NCBI RefSeq assembly: GCF_019670125.1
Contig: NZ_AP023033.1
Location: 2,407,001 to 2,471,000 of the forward strand
Length of the DNA stretch: 64,000 bases
Source: Agarivorans aestuarii
GTDB lineage: Bacteria; Pseudomonadota; Gammaproteobacteria; Enterobacterales; Celerinatantimonadaceae
Direction: 5' to 3'
Shown here: positions 17,972-26,827 of the stretch, one piece after another
How positions within the stretch are numbered: position 1 is the stretch's first letter
Layout of the letters: each line of letters starts with the position of its first letter
Translations under genes and position numbers: made by a program
The notes under the pieces: model-generated
The model's input: only the letters and a program-made list of their open reading frames with translations
What the model was told of the DNA's origin: nothing
Database searches by the model: none

Positions 17972-18341
17972 CCAGAGCTACAAACCAAACTGCCCAGCTT
18001 AGGCTAAGCACTATGCTAGCCATGCTTGCTACAAACCAAAACAATGTGACACTTACGTTTGTTTGACGCAACGCCGTGAACATATTAAACAGTGGAAATA
18101 AGGGCGAAACTAACAGCATTAAGGGAGGCAGTAACTTTCCCATATTTGGGCCAAAGCTCACTATCATCAAGCCGCAAACAAAACCAGATAACAACAGAAA
18201 CAGTAGCATTGGTTTACGAACTCTTTGATAACGAGTTGCAGCATAAATTAAGTATGCATAGCTAGGAATGAGCAGATACGGCAAATAAAGTATTTGCTCA
18301 AAGGCTAAGATCTTTGGTGGGAACAAGTGCCATAAATTCAT
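17961..18341 (-). CDS. Small multi-pass membrane protein of unknown function
   Basis: A 126-residue hydrophobic protein with about four predicted membrane segments (roughly residues 17-35, 45-63, 70-88 and 98-120). I recognise no domain. It overlaps the end of the convergent LysR gene by 11 bp and stands alone between that gene and the cysteine desulfidase. The open frame, membrane-like composition and position support a real gene, but function cannot be inferred. Confidence 0.6.
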   Translation of the reverse strand: MNLWHLFPPKILAFEQILYLPYLLIPSYAYLIYAATRYQRVRKPMLLFLLLSGFVCGLMIVSFGPNMGKLLPPLMLLVSPLFPLFNMFTALRQTNVSVTLFWFVASMASIVLSLSWAVWFVALANS

Positions 18342-18413
18342 AGTTACAGACTAGCAAAAAGAGCTTTCCTAAACTAAGAAAAAAAGCTCATTTATAAAAG
18401 GACATTCAGATAC

Positions 18414-19697
18414 TTAGCTTGCCTGTTTATTCTGCATAGTTGCAATGATTGCTTCATCGGTAGACAGCATAGCGGTTTTAGACATTACCCCAAGTTGTAG
18501 GATGCTATCATCGGCAGACTCAAACACAATTCCCTGTTGTGCTGAAACACAATTACCGGCTACAGCTAATATAGCCGACTTAACGGCACTGCTAGCGCCT
18601 GTCGATACCTTCATCGCACATCCGGCTTTAGCACCATCGCAAAAAACGCCGGAAACATCTCCTACCATAGAGTTTATCGCGCGGTGAATCGCTGCTAGTT
18701 CGCCACTCATCAACCAAGTTAAGGCAGCACTCGCGCCCATCGCTGCTGTAGTTGCTGCGCATAATGCCGATAACTTATTTTGCTTAGACTTTACATAAAT
18801 GGCTATCAAATGACTTAGCATTAACGCTCTCACAAAGGTGTCATTGTCTAAGTTTTTTATTTCTGCATAAGCTACCACTGGCATGGTCGCGGCTATTCCT
18901 TGGTTACCGCTGCCTGAGTTACTCATTGCAGCTTGCTGCGCCCCACCCATTCGAGCGTCTGATGCTGCAGCACCTAATCGCATCGAACGGTTGATAAGAT
19001 CATCGGACAGCAGCCCTTGTTTAACCTGTGCTTGTAAGCTTGCCCCAAGTGCTAAGCCATAATCTCCACTTAAACCCGTCTCTGCTAGGGCTCTGTTTAA
19101 ACTAGCAGCTCTTTTGATAAACTCGATTTGACTAATCGGGACCTGCTCAACAAAGTCTACAATTCCGTCTATCGATAATTCTAGGTGATTAGTTTCAGAC
19201 GCTGGAGCACATTGCACAGCATCGGCTTGCTCTACCACTTCTCCATTCTTAACAATGTATTCAAAGCGAGTGTGAGATTTCGCGATACATACTTCAACTT
19301 TATCTTGATTACGGCTAGCATTAACCACGGTGTGCAGAACGTCTTCATTACTCACCATTGATACACTAACCTTACGTTGACTAAGCATCTGCTTCGCAAT
19401 GTTTAAAGCATCATCAGAGATTGTCGCAAGTACTTCTAAACCTTTGCTTGCATCGCCAGCACTTGCGCCAACAGCTGCTGCAATAGGCAAACCGGCTTTA
19501 CCGGTACCGGGAACAAATACCCCCATGCCATTTTTATACAGATTAGGGGTAACTTTTACTTGAATTGAATCAGGTAAACCGCCCAATAGTTCAGCAGCTT
19601 TTGCGCTCGCTAAGGCAACGGTCACCGGTTCGGTGCAACCTAACGCTGGTACAACTTCTGACTGAACTAAATCTATATATTGTTGCCACTGTTCCAT
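18414..19697 (-). CDS. cyuA: L-cysteine desulfidase family protein (UPF0597, CyuA/YhaM-like)
   Basis: The 427-residue sequence fits the CyuA/serine-dehydratase-alpha-like family. An N-terminal ALGCTEP (Cys21) and a C-terminal cysteine cluster in FCDGAKAGCAMK are the likely [4Fe-4S] ligands. Glycine-rich MSNSGSGNQG, close to the middle, is a family hallmark. Members break L-cysteine into pyruvate, ammonia and sulfide in the cytoplasm. It is a single gene here; no cyuP transporter or cyuR regulator sits beside it. Substrate specificity for cysteine is taken from the family. Confidence 0.82.
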   Translation of the reverse strand: MEQWQQYIDLVQSEVVPALGCTEPVTVALASAKAAELLGGLPDSIQVKVTPNLYKNGMGVFVPGTGKAGLPIAAAVGASAGDASKGLEVLATISDDALNIAKQMLSQRKVSVSMVSNEDVLHTVVNASRNQDKVEVCIAKSHTRFEYIVKNGEVVEQADAVQCAPASETNHLELSIDGIVDFVEQVPISQIEFIKRAASLNRALAETGLSGDYGLALGASLQAQVKQGLLSDDLINRSMRLGAAASDARMGGAQQAAMSNSGSGNQGIAATMPVVAYAEIKNLDNDTFVRALMLSHLIAIYVKSKQNKLSALCAATTAAMGASAALTWLMSGELAAIHRAINSMVGDVSGVFCDGAKAGCAMKVSTGASSAVKSAILAVAGNCVSAQQGIVFESADDSILQLGVMSKTAMLSTDEAIIATMQNKQAS

Positions 19698-19852
19698 GGT
19701 CTATCTCTGCTGTTTGCGATAGATTTAGTGTACAAATAAGCGATTGGAAAAATTTGGCGTATTTTTTTTAGACTGGTTGTAAATGGAATACATTTTCTAA
19801 CATTTGGGGGTTAGTAGAAAATAATTCCTAAAAATGGATGTGGAGGAATAAA

Positions 19853-19868
19853 GTGGCTCTAAAGCCAC
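19853..19868 (-). terminator. Likely terminator after cobO/btuR
   Basis: On the minus strand GTGGCT-TTAG-AGCCAC is followed by TTTATT. It lies within 10 bp of the gene's stop codon. The T-run is short, so terminator strength is uncertain. Confidence 0.55.
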
Positions 19869-19877
19869 CTTTCGGGT

Positions 19878-20474
19878 TTACCAATCTATGCCTTGACGAG
19901 CCTTAATTCCTGACTCAAATGCGTGCTTAACATTTTTCACCTCAGATATAGTGTCTGCAATGTCTAAAACCTTACGGTGACAAGCACGACCAGTGACTAC
20001 CACACTCTGCTCAGCTGGGCGCTGTTGTATGGCTGCTACCACTTCTTCTACATCAAGATAGTCATAACTCAGCATGTAAGTAATTTCATCTAACAGCACC
20101 AGGTAAATTGAAGGATCGGCTAACCACTGTTTACAACGTTGCCATACTTCTTGTGCTGCTTGGGAATCAAGTTCTCGGTTTTGTGTTTCCCAAGTGAAAC
20201 CGGTAGCCATAGTGGCAAACTCTACCCCATTACTTTGCAACAAATTGCGCTCACCACACTCCCAGCCACCCTTAATAAATTGAGCTACGGTTGCTTTATA
20301 ACCATGTCCGGTAGCGCGAGCGACATTGCCAAAACCGGCAGTAGATTTACCTTTTCCGTTGCCAGTAATCACCAACAGCAACCCTTTCTCTAATTGCGCA
20401 TCTTCTACTTTTGCATCAACACTAGCTTTCAACTTTTCCTGACGTTGTTGATGCTTTTCTTGATCTTTACTCAT
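19878..20474 (-). CDS. btuR: Cob(I)yrinic acid a,c-diamide adenosyltransferase (CobO/BtuR type)
   Basis: A 198-residue cytoplasmic enzyme, near the length of E. coli BtuR (196). The P-loop GNGKGKST (about residues 38-45) binds ATP, and VLLDEITYMLSYDYL is the conserved Walker-B-like segment. It transfers the adenosyl group of ATP to cob(I)alamin or corrinoid intermediates, giving coenzyme B12. No other cobalamin genes are nearby, so salvage of imported corrinoids is the likely role. Confidence 0.92.
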   Translation of the reverse strand: MSKDQEKHQQRQEKLKASVDAKVEDAQLEKGLLLVITGNGKGKSTAGFGNVARATGHGYKATVAQFIKGGWECGERNLLQSNGVEFATMATGFTWETQNRELDSQAAQEVWQRCKQWLADPSIYLVLLDEITYMLSYDYLDVEEVVAAIQQRPAEQSVVVTGRACHRKVLDIADTISEVKNVKHAFESGIKARQGIDW

Positions 20475-20605
20475 CCCTGCTCTTCATTGTTAGATATTTG
20501 TTTGCAAGTTTAGCTCGAGCTAAACCCAATAAACCAGTACTGTTTCGCTAGAATAGCGATAAACCTTTGGGTATAGTGCTTTCACTATAAAAAATGGAAG
20601 CCTTT

Positions 20606-22531
20606 ATGCTTAAAGATAACCCTCTATTGGCTCAGCTGAAGCAGCAAATTAGAGAGACTATTCCTACCGTTGAAGGGGTAGTTAAAGCTACCGATAAAAA
20701 CTTCGGTTTCCTTCAAACTGACAACAAAAAAAGCTACTTCATTGCTCCTCCAATGATGAAGAAGCTTATCCATGGTGACCGCATTAGCGCTGCTATTCGC
20801 GAAAACAACGGCAAAGAAGCCGCTGAACCAGAAGCCTTGGTAGAACCAGCCTTAGATACTTTTGTGGCTCGGATTAAATTTGTTGATAAACGCACTAAGC
20901 TGCAGGTTGATCACCCGCTAATTAACCAGCTTTTGAGTGCCAAAGTCATTAAAGATAGTGGCTTCACCATTAAACAAGGTGATTGGGTATTGGCTCGCTT
21001 GGTTAAGCATGCGCTTAACGAGCAGCACTTTCAGGCTGAAATCATCGAGTTTATTGCTGAGAGCGACGATAACTTCGCTCGTTGGAAAGCTACCACTAAA
21101 AAACATCAGCTAGCTTGGGACCAACCCGAGCTTACTGAAGACTTAGCTATTATCGATCAGCAAGTTGCTCGCCGCGATCTAAGTGATGAGCTTTTCTTCA
21201 CCATTGATGGTGAAAACACCAAAGATATGGATGATGCCGTTTTTATTTCTCGAAAAGCTGATCATTGGAAACTAAAAGTTGCTATCGCCGACCCTAGCGC
21301 TTACATAAATAGTGGCAGTGAACTAGAAAAAGCGGCAAAACAACGTGCATTTACCTTGTACTTGCCCGCTCGCACTGTACCGATGATGCCTAGCAAACTC
21401 GCAAATGAACACTGTTCGCTAGTAGCAAACCAAATTCGCCCTGCTTTAGTTTGTGAAATGAAGGTAGGGTTTAATGGCGAGCTACAAGAGAATGCTGAGT
21501 TTTTCATAGCAACAGTCCAATCAAAACATCGACTTAGCTACAATCAGGTTTCTGACTTTATTGAACAAGCGTCTGAAGAACTCAACGCTGATGAAGAACT
21601 CTCTAAGGCTTTGCAAGAACTTCATTTGTTTAGTGAACAGCGTAATCACTGGCGAGCTGAAAATACCTCAGTATTTGGCGACCAAGCTGATTACGAGTTT
21701 GTATTAGATAATAAAGGTCAAGTGATCGACATTCTGCGTCAAACTCGTCGCAGCGCAAACCGGATGATTGAAGAAGCCATGGTAGCAGCCAATATTTGTG
21801 GTGGTAGCTTCCTGGACGAGAAACTTAGCTTTGGTGTATTTGCTTGCCACTCCGGTTTTAAAGAAGAAAAACTTGATGGCCTTGTAGAGCTGCTGGCTAA
21901 ATTTGAATTGCAAGTTGAGCGAGATAAACTCAGCGATCTCGATTACTTTTGCCAACTAAGAAGAGACATCGCCGCTACCGGCAACAAATGTTTAGACCAA
22001 CTTGTAAAACGCCACTTCAACTTTGGAATTTACAGTGACAAGTGTCTACCGCACTTTGGCTTAGGTGAAGCCAAGTACGCTACTTGGACCTCGCCCATTC
22101 GCAAATACAGTGATTTATTAAATCACCGTCTTATTAAGTCGGTAATAAATGGGGAGACACCCGAATCCCCATTATCCGAGGAATTGTCTGAACACCTTAG
22201 TGACAATCGCAAAAAGCAAAAGTTTGCCGAACGAGAAATGGCCAATTATCTGTATTGCGAATACTTTGCAGAACAAGATCCAAATACTTGTTTAAGTGCA
22301 GAGATAAGCAATGTAAACCGTGGCGGTTTAAACATACGTTTGCTAGACAGCGGCGCGTCTGCTTTTGTGCCTAAAACGAAACTTGCAGGCAAAGATGAAG
22401 AGCTCACCATCGATAGTGAGTTAGGTAGCTTGGCGACCACAGATAAACGCTACAGTGTAGGCGATACTATCTCGGTTAAGATAATCGAAGTGAAAAAATT
22501 ACAGCAATCAATAGTTGCTGCACCTTGCTAA
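20606..22531 (+). CDS. rnb: Exoribonuclease II (RNase II)
   Basis: A 641-residue RNase II/RNB-family 3'-5' exoribonuclease (E. coli 644). Two N-terminal cold-shock domains (about residues 15-170) precede the RNB catalytic domain, which has the acidic motif ENTKDMDDAV. An S1 domain (about 555-640) closes it. The start ATG at 20606 has GGAAG just upstream and gives the conserved N terminus MLKDNPLLAQLKQQ. The frame could also open 12 bp earlier. It degrades unstructured mRNA in the cytoplasm. It is monocistronic, ending at a bidirectional terminator. Confidence 0.95.
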   Translation: MLKDNPLLAQLKQQIRETIPTVEGVVKATDKNFGFLQTDNKKSYFIAPPMMKKLIHGDRISAAIRENNGKEAAEPEALVEPALDTFVARIKFVDKRTKLQVDHPLINQLLSAKVIKDSGFTIKQGDWVLARLVKHALNEQHFQAEIIEFIAESDDNFARWKATTKKHQLAWDQPELTEDLAIIDQQVARRDLSDELFFTIDGENTKDMDDAVFISRKADHWKLKVAIADPSAYINSGSELEKAAKQRAFTLYLPARTVPMMPSKLANEHCSLVANQIRPALVCEMKVGFNGELQENAEFFIATVQSKHRLSYNQVSDFIEQASEELNADEELSKALQELHLFSEQRNHWRAENTSVFGDQADYEFVLDNKGQVIDILRQTRRSANRMIEEAMVAANICGGSFLDEKLSFGVFACHSGFKEEKLDGLVELLAKFELQVERDKLSDLDYFCQLRRDIAATGNKCLDQLVKRHFNFGIYSDKCLPHFGLGEAKYATWTSPIRKYSDLLNHRLIKSVINGETPESPLSEELSEHLSDNRKKQKFAEREMANYLYCEYFAEQDPNTCLSAEISNVNRGGLNIRLLDSGASAFVPKTKLAGKDEELTIDSELGSLATTDKRYSVGDTISVKIIEVKKLQQSIVAAPC

Positions 22532-22550
22532 GCAATCTGCAATCAGAATA

Positions 22551-22577
22551 AAAAAGCCAGCGTTTAGCTGGCTTTTT
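22551..22577. terminator. Bidirectional rho-independent terminator between rnb and prc
   Basis: AGCCAGC-GTTTA-GCTGGCT with A-run before and T-run after on both strands. It lies between the convergent ends of rnb and prc. Confidence 0.9.
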
Positions 22578-22598
22578 CTTATCTATAGCAAGGCTAGC

Positions 22599-24611
22599 TT
22601 AGCTAGGATTACGAAGCTCTAGGTAATCTATGGCTATTTCTGCAGCCTCAGTTAAGAAGGCATCGTCTAAATCGATATCTTTAGGTGCGTCTTCTATGTC
22701 TTTAACCGGTTCTTCACCTAAGCGAGTTAAGCGTTCATTCAAGCGAGCAAGCTGCTTTTGCTCTTTTTCATCGCGCTGTGAGATCCTAGCTTTCTCGTTA
22801 AGACTTACGGACTTCATATCTTTGTCTTTGCGGTAATCGGCAATATCACTAATGATATATTGGAACTCTGGATCATTTGCGATTCGAGCTTGGTGCTTTT
22901 TATCAAGGGCTTCGATATAAGGGCTAACATCGCCAAGTAACTTGTAGTTAGCGGCTTTAATCTTATCCCAAGGTAAAGCGTTGTCTTCGACACTCTCTCC
23001 AGTTTCTTCAGGTAATAAGGCTGAAGGATAAGAGATGTCTGGAATCACACCGCGGTGCTGGGTACTACCACCGTTAATACGGTAAAACTTTGCGATGGTG
23101 TACTGCACATGGCCTAGCTCGTTTTCGTATAAATCGTAAATTCGACCTAAACCTCGGTGCTGTTGCACGGTACCTTTACCGTAACTCTGTTCACCTATAA
23201 CAATCGCTCTGCCATAGTCTTGTAAGGCAGCCGCGAAGATCTCTGACGCAGAGGCGCTATAGCGATCAATTAAGATAACCATTGGGCCACTATAAGTTAC
23301 CGAGTTACTGGTATCGTTATTTACTGTTATTCGCCCTAGCTGATCACGAACTTGAACAACTGGACCTTGTGGAATAAATAACCCCGTTAATGCAGTTGCT
23401 TCAGTAAGTGCGCCGCCGCCATTGCCGCGTAAATCTACGATCAGAGAACTAATGTTTTCTTCATCTAGTTTACGAAGTTCTTTGCTGGCATCTTCACTTA
23501 AATTCACATAGAAACTAGGAACATTAAGCACCCCTACTTTCTTGCCTCCAATTTCTAATACTTCACTTTTAGCTGCACGGTCTTCTAAGCGAACCTTATC
23601 GCGAATAATATCTACGATCTTGGTCTTACCATCCACTTTTCCGCCAGACGCTAGTATCTCTAATCTTACTGTAGTGCCTTTAGGCCCTTTAATCAGGTCA
23701 ACAACATCATCTAAACGCCAGCCAATGATATCTACAATTTCATCTTCGCCTTGAGCAACACCGACAATTTTATCTTCTGGACCTAATTGATTACTTAAAG
23801 CAGCCGGTCCACCTGGGACCAAGCTACGAATTACCGTGTATTCGTCTTCACCTTGAAGCACAGCACCAATTCCTTCTAAGGAAAGGTTCATTTCCATTTT
23901 GAAACGTTCTGCTGTGCGAGGCGAAAGGTAACTAGTATGCGGTTCAATAGCGCGCGAATAGGCATTCATTGCAGTTTGGAAAACATCTTCACTGCCAGTT
24001 TGCACTAAACGTTTAATCGCACTGTTATATCGCTTGGCTAAAACTTCTACTATTTTGTCGTGTTCACGACCCGCTAGTTTTAAACTAAGCGCATCATATT
24101 TAACTTTTAAGCGCCAAAGCTCTTTAATCTCAGCCTGAGTTTTTGGCCAATCGGCTTCACTACGGTTGAATTGAAACTCTTCGTCTTTAGTAAAGTCCAT
24201 TGGCTCGTCGAGTACTTGCAAAGAGTAAACTAATTGCTGATAGCGACGTTTAAGCGACAGGTCGAACATTGAATAAAGTGGTTCTAATCGTCCGGCTGGA
24301 ATGTCTTGATCCAAACTGTAACGATAACGTTCAAACCTTAGGAAATCTTCTTCCAGGAACAAACTACGGTTGTAGTCTAGCTGTTGAATGAATTTATCGA
24401 AGATTTCACTAGATAGTTCATCGTCAAAGGGAACACTGCGGTAATGAGAGCGGGTATATAATGCGCTAATACGTTTTGCAGCGGTAGCATGTTGGCTTTG
24501 CTGGCTTAAAGTGGGTAGCGCATCTTGTCCTAATGTAGGCGTTTGAGCCAACAACAGAGTTGAGTAACTAAGCGTTAAAAAAAATAGCCACAGACGGCTC
24601 AAATATTTCAT
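22599..24611 (-). CDS. prc: Periplasmic tail-specific (C-terminal processing) protease
   Basis: A 670-residue S41 protease (E. coli Prc 682), exported by a signal peptide of about 22 residues (ending LLLAQ). An N-terminal helical region is followed by a PDZ domain (about 235-325) and the protease core (about 350-520). The catalytic Ser lies in SASASEIF (near 452-456) and the Lys in GEQSYGKGTVQ (479). It trims or degrades periplasmic proteins at their C termini, including peptidoglycan hydrolases and mis-tagged proteins. I choose ATG 24611 (AGGT at six bases) over the GTG six bp upstream. It follows proQ by 26 bp, as in E. coli. Confidence 0.94.
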   Translation of the reverse strand: MKYLSRLWLFFLTLSYSTLLLAQTPTLGQDALPTLSQQSQHATAAKRISALYTRSHYRSVPFDDELSSEIFDKFIQQLDYNRSLFLEEDFLRFERYRYSLDQDIPAGRLEPLYSMFDLSLKRRYQQLVYSLQVLDEPMDFTKDEEFQFNRSEADWPKTQAEIKELWRLKVKYDALSLKLAGREHDKIVEVLAKRYNSAIKRLVQTGSEDVFQTAMNAYSRAIEPHTSYLSPRTAERFKMEMNLSLEGIGAVLQGEDEYTVIRSLVPGGPAALSNQLGPEDKIVGVAQGEDEIVDIIGWRLDDVVDLIKGPKGTTVRLEILASGGKVDGKTKIVDIIRDKVRLEDRAAKSEVLEIGGKKVGVLNVPSFYVNLSEDASKELRKLDEENISSLIVDLRGNGGGALTEATALTGLFIPQGPVVQVRDQLGRITVNNDTSNSVTYSGPMVILIDRYSASASEIFAAALQDYGRAIVIGEQSYGKGTVQQHRGLGRIYDLYENELGHVQYTIAKFYRINGGSTQHRGVIPDISYPSALLPEETGESVEDNALPWDKIKAANYKLLGDVSPYIEALDKKHQARIANDPEFQYIISDIADYRKDKDMKSVSLNEKARISQRDEKEQKQLARLNERLTRLGEEPVKDIEDAPKDIDLDDAFLTEAAEIAIDYLELRNPS

Positions 24612-24637
24612 AGGCACCTATCTCACTACTAAATCAA

Positions 24638-25267
24638 TTATGCAACGATATGTTCTGCTTTAACTTTAACTAACATACCGCTTTTAAGTGTAACAGCAAT
24701 GCCATCTTTTGTTACTTCTGAGATCTGACCCGGCATTGGTGTTTTTCCAACCAATACACGAACTTCCTTCCCTGCAACCAAATCTTTACTGTCGATTTTT
24801 TCAATCGGCTTCTTGTCTACTGCTGGTTTGCTATCACTAGTTTTAGGTTTACTAGTACGTTTAAAATCAGCTTTCGGTTTACGCGCAGCAGCTTTGTTTT
24901 TGTCAGCTTTTTCGGCTTGAGCCTTTTTGTTAGCAAAGGCTTTATCTTTGCTTTCCTTTAAGGTCTTTTGTGCATGTTCTACATGCTCTTGTTCAATTTC
25001 TGCACCTTCAACACCGTCTAAGTCAACGCGTTTAGAGCCAACTTTTACGCCATGCAGGTAACGCCAGCTTGAGGTATATTGACGCAGAGCAGAACGTAAT
25101 ACAGTATTACTTACTTTTTCGTCTTCTTTTAGACGTTCAGCTAAGTCCTGAAAAATACCAATTTTAAGTGGTTTGGCTTCACCTTCTGTAGAAAAACAGT
25201 TTGGGAATTCTGTAGCCAAATATTGAATGACTTCTTTGCTATTTTTCAGTTTGTTAGTTTGTTCCAT
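24638..25267 (-). CDS. proQ: RNA chaperone ProQ
   Basis: A 209-residue protein. The N-terminal FinO/ProQ RNA-binding domain (about residues 5-118) has [15 protein letters not shown] and [16 protein letters not shown] long Lys/Ala-rich linker (about 100-160) leads to a C-terminal Tudor-like domain (about 160-209). ProQ binds sRNAs and mRNA 3' ends and affects their stability and pairing. It lies in an operon with prc, the arrangement found in enterobacteria. Confidence 0.94.
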   Translation of the reverse strand: MEQTNKLKNSKEVIQYLATEFPNCFSTEGEAKPLKIGIFQDLAERLKEDEKVSNTVLRSALRQYTSSWRYLHGVKVGSKRVDLDGVEGAEIEQEHVEHAQKTLKESKDKAFANKKAQAEKADKNKAAARKPKADFKRTSKPKTSDSKPAVDKKPIEKIDSKDLVAGKEVRVLVGKTPMPGQISEVTKDGIAVTLKSGMLVKVKAEHIVA

Positions 25268-25348
25268 GATGACCTTTCTTATACATCTTTACTGGTACAG
25301 CGACAGGGCTGATTTCGGCTATTATAGTGAGCGTATATTGAAAAGCCA

Positions 25349-25828
25349 TTAAAAATGCACATCACTTAGTTTATTTTCCAAGACCTTTACCAAATACTCG
25401 ATGCCAATCTGATCGCTTGAATCAAAACGATTAAGACGTGGACTATCAATATCAATCACACCAAACAGCTCATTTTTAAGGTACAAGGGAACCACAATCT
25501 CTGATTCGCTAGCACTGTCACAAGCAATATGCCCGGGGAACTCGTGTACATTTTCAACCCGTAAAGTTTGTTGCTGCTCATAGGCTAAACCACACACACC
25601 TTTACCTACTAGGATGGTTGTACAAGCCGGTTTTCCTTGAAACGGGCCAAGAAATAACTGAGTTTTAGTTTGGTTGGCTAAATAGCAGCCCACCCAGTTA
25701 ATCTCTTCCAGCTCAAGCCACAACAACGCGGAAAAGTTGGCTAGATTAGAAATATACGGTAATTCTTTGTCTAACAAAGCATCTAGTTGTTTACCTAATG
25801 TTAGATAACGAGAAGATACATCTGTCAC
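25349..25828 (-). CDS. msrC: Free methionine-(R)-sulfoxide reductase
   Basis: A 159-residue GAF-domain enzyme of the MsrC/YebR family. Cysteines in KPACTTILVGKGVCGLA and in HIACDSASES are the catalytic/resolving residues known in the family. It reduces free (not protein-bound) methionine-R-sulfoxide in the cytoplasm using thioredoxin. It begins 1 bp after the yebG stop codon, so it is probably cotranscribed with yebG and may share its SOS control. Confidence 0.9.
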   Translation of the reverse strand: MTDVSSRYLTLGKQLDALLDKELPYISNLANFSALLWLELEEINWVGCYLANQTKTQLFLGPFQGKPACTTILVGKGVCGLAYEQQQTLRVENVHEFPGHIACDSASESEIVVPLYLKNELFGVIDIDSPRLNRFDSSDQIGIEYLVKVLENKLSDVHF

Positions 25829-25829
25829 T

Positions 25830-26093
25830 CTATTGTTCCTCTTCTTGGATCATCGTTGCATCAAACTCTTGGCCTTTAAGCACTTGCTGTAATGCATTGC
25901 GTTGTGACGAGAGATAGAAACCTAGGTTTTCAGCTTGTTGCTCGTTCATCTTAGGTTCTGCATGTTTAATCATTAATGTAAGCTGATCAGCTACGTCTAA
26001 CATTTTGTCGTAATTGTCGGCTTCTTTTTTTGAACTAAAAGTCATTTTCTCTACACCGTTACGTTCGACGACATATTTGATAATTACAGCCAC
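25830..26093 (-). CDS. yebG: YebG-family SOS-response protein
   Basis: An 87-residue cytoplasmic protein matching YebG (KYVV near the N terminus, then KMTFSSKKEADNYDKMLDVA). GTG at 26093 follows GGAGG at ideal spacing and gives MAVIIKYVV as in E. coli, so I prefer it to the ATG 12 bp upstream. A perfect LexA-type box lies 15 bp upstream of the GTG. The function is unknown even in E. coli, beyond DNA-damage induction. The acidic tail EEEQ is short here. Confidence 0.9.
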   Translation of the reverse strand: MAVIIKYVVERNGVEKMTFSSKKEADNYDKMLDVADQLTLMIKHAEPKMNEQQAENLGFYLSSQRNALQQVLKGQEFDATMIQEEEQ

Positions 26094-26108
26094 CGCTGCC
26101 TCCATTTA

Positions 26109-26124
26109 CTGTTTTTATATACAG
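26109..26124. promoter_or_regulatory. LexA (SOS) box of yebG-msrC
   Basis: CTGTTTTTATATACAG matches the gammaproteobacterial consensus CTGT-N8-ACAG exactly. It overlaps where the yebG promoter must lie, and also lies about 75 bp before the divergent letA-like gene. Confidence 0.88.
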
Positions 26125-26197
26125 GTTAGTATGCACCATTCAGTTTTAAACTACTAGTGACAAATTTTTACAGCATAGTTGGTTTGACTTAGCTAAT

Positions 26198-26827
26198 ATG
26201 TACTTTATGAAATCTTGTGAGTTATCAAAGCTATCCATCTGCCCAAGTTGTGATTTGCTGGTCGACACTCAGGCTCATTGTAGAGCCGGAAATGTATTAA
26301 TTTGCCCACGCTGCAAACACACTCTGGCGCGTGGTCGTAGAGCACGTTTCTCTAGTCAGTTTGCCTTAGCCTTAACCTGCCTGATAATGGTGACTCTAGC
26401 GAACACCTATCCACTGTTAAGCTTTACTTTTCTAGGGCTGCCAAGCTCCGCTAATATCTTGCGCGGTACAGTTTTATTATTAGAACACGGCTATTACCTT
26501 GTAGGCTTTAGTGTGGTGTTAGCCAGTTTTATCGCGCCTATCCTGCTGTTTAGTTTGATTTGCTATACCTCTTTATCTTTAAGCAAGGGGTGGAAAGCGC
26601 CCTTTCTCGCGACAGCTTTGCACTTTCAAGATGACCTGATTCACTGGAGTATGATTGAAGTCTACATCGTTAGCTTTTTAGTCGCCTTGGTTAAACTAGT
26701 TGAGTACGCTGATATTGATTTAGGCTATGGGCTGTGGTGTATCTGTATTACTTTGCTGCTTTCTACTCGCTTGATTCAACGGATTGAACCCGCTGAATAT
26801 TGGGAGCGTTATGTACACATCCGCTAA
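26198..26827 (+). CDS. PqiA/LetA-type membrane protein, N-terminal half
   Basis: A 209-residue protein. A zinc-ribbon-like start (CPSCDLLVD, then CPRCKH near residue 36) is followed by four likely membrane helices. It corresponds to one half of the duplicated E. coli LetA/YebS (427 residues). The second half is encoded by the next gene, which starts inside its end. LetA partners LetB, an MCE protein bridging the periplasm, in lipid transport between membranes. In E. coli the two halves are one protein, so this is a split arrangement. ATG at 26198 or 26207 is possible. Confidence 0.85.
   Translation: MYFMKSCELSKLSICPSCDLLVDTQAHCRAGNVLICPRCKHTLARGRRARFSSQFALALTCLIMVTLANTYPLLSFTFLGLPSSANILRGTVLLLEHGYYLVGFSVVLASFIAPILLFSLICYTSLSLSKGWKAPFLATALHFQDDLIHWSMIEVYIVSFLVALVKLVEYADIDLGYGLWCICITLLLSTRLIQRIEPAEYWERYVHIR

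Noticed and set aside
18361-18390. GAGCTTT...AAAGCTC as a terminator after the cysteine desulfidase gene
   Set aside because: The arms are AT-rich, the loop is about 15 nt and the T-run is weak.
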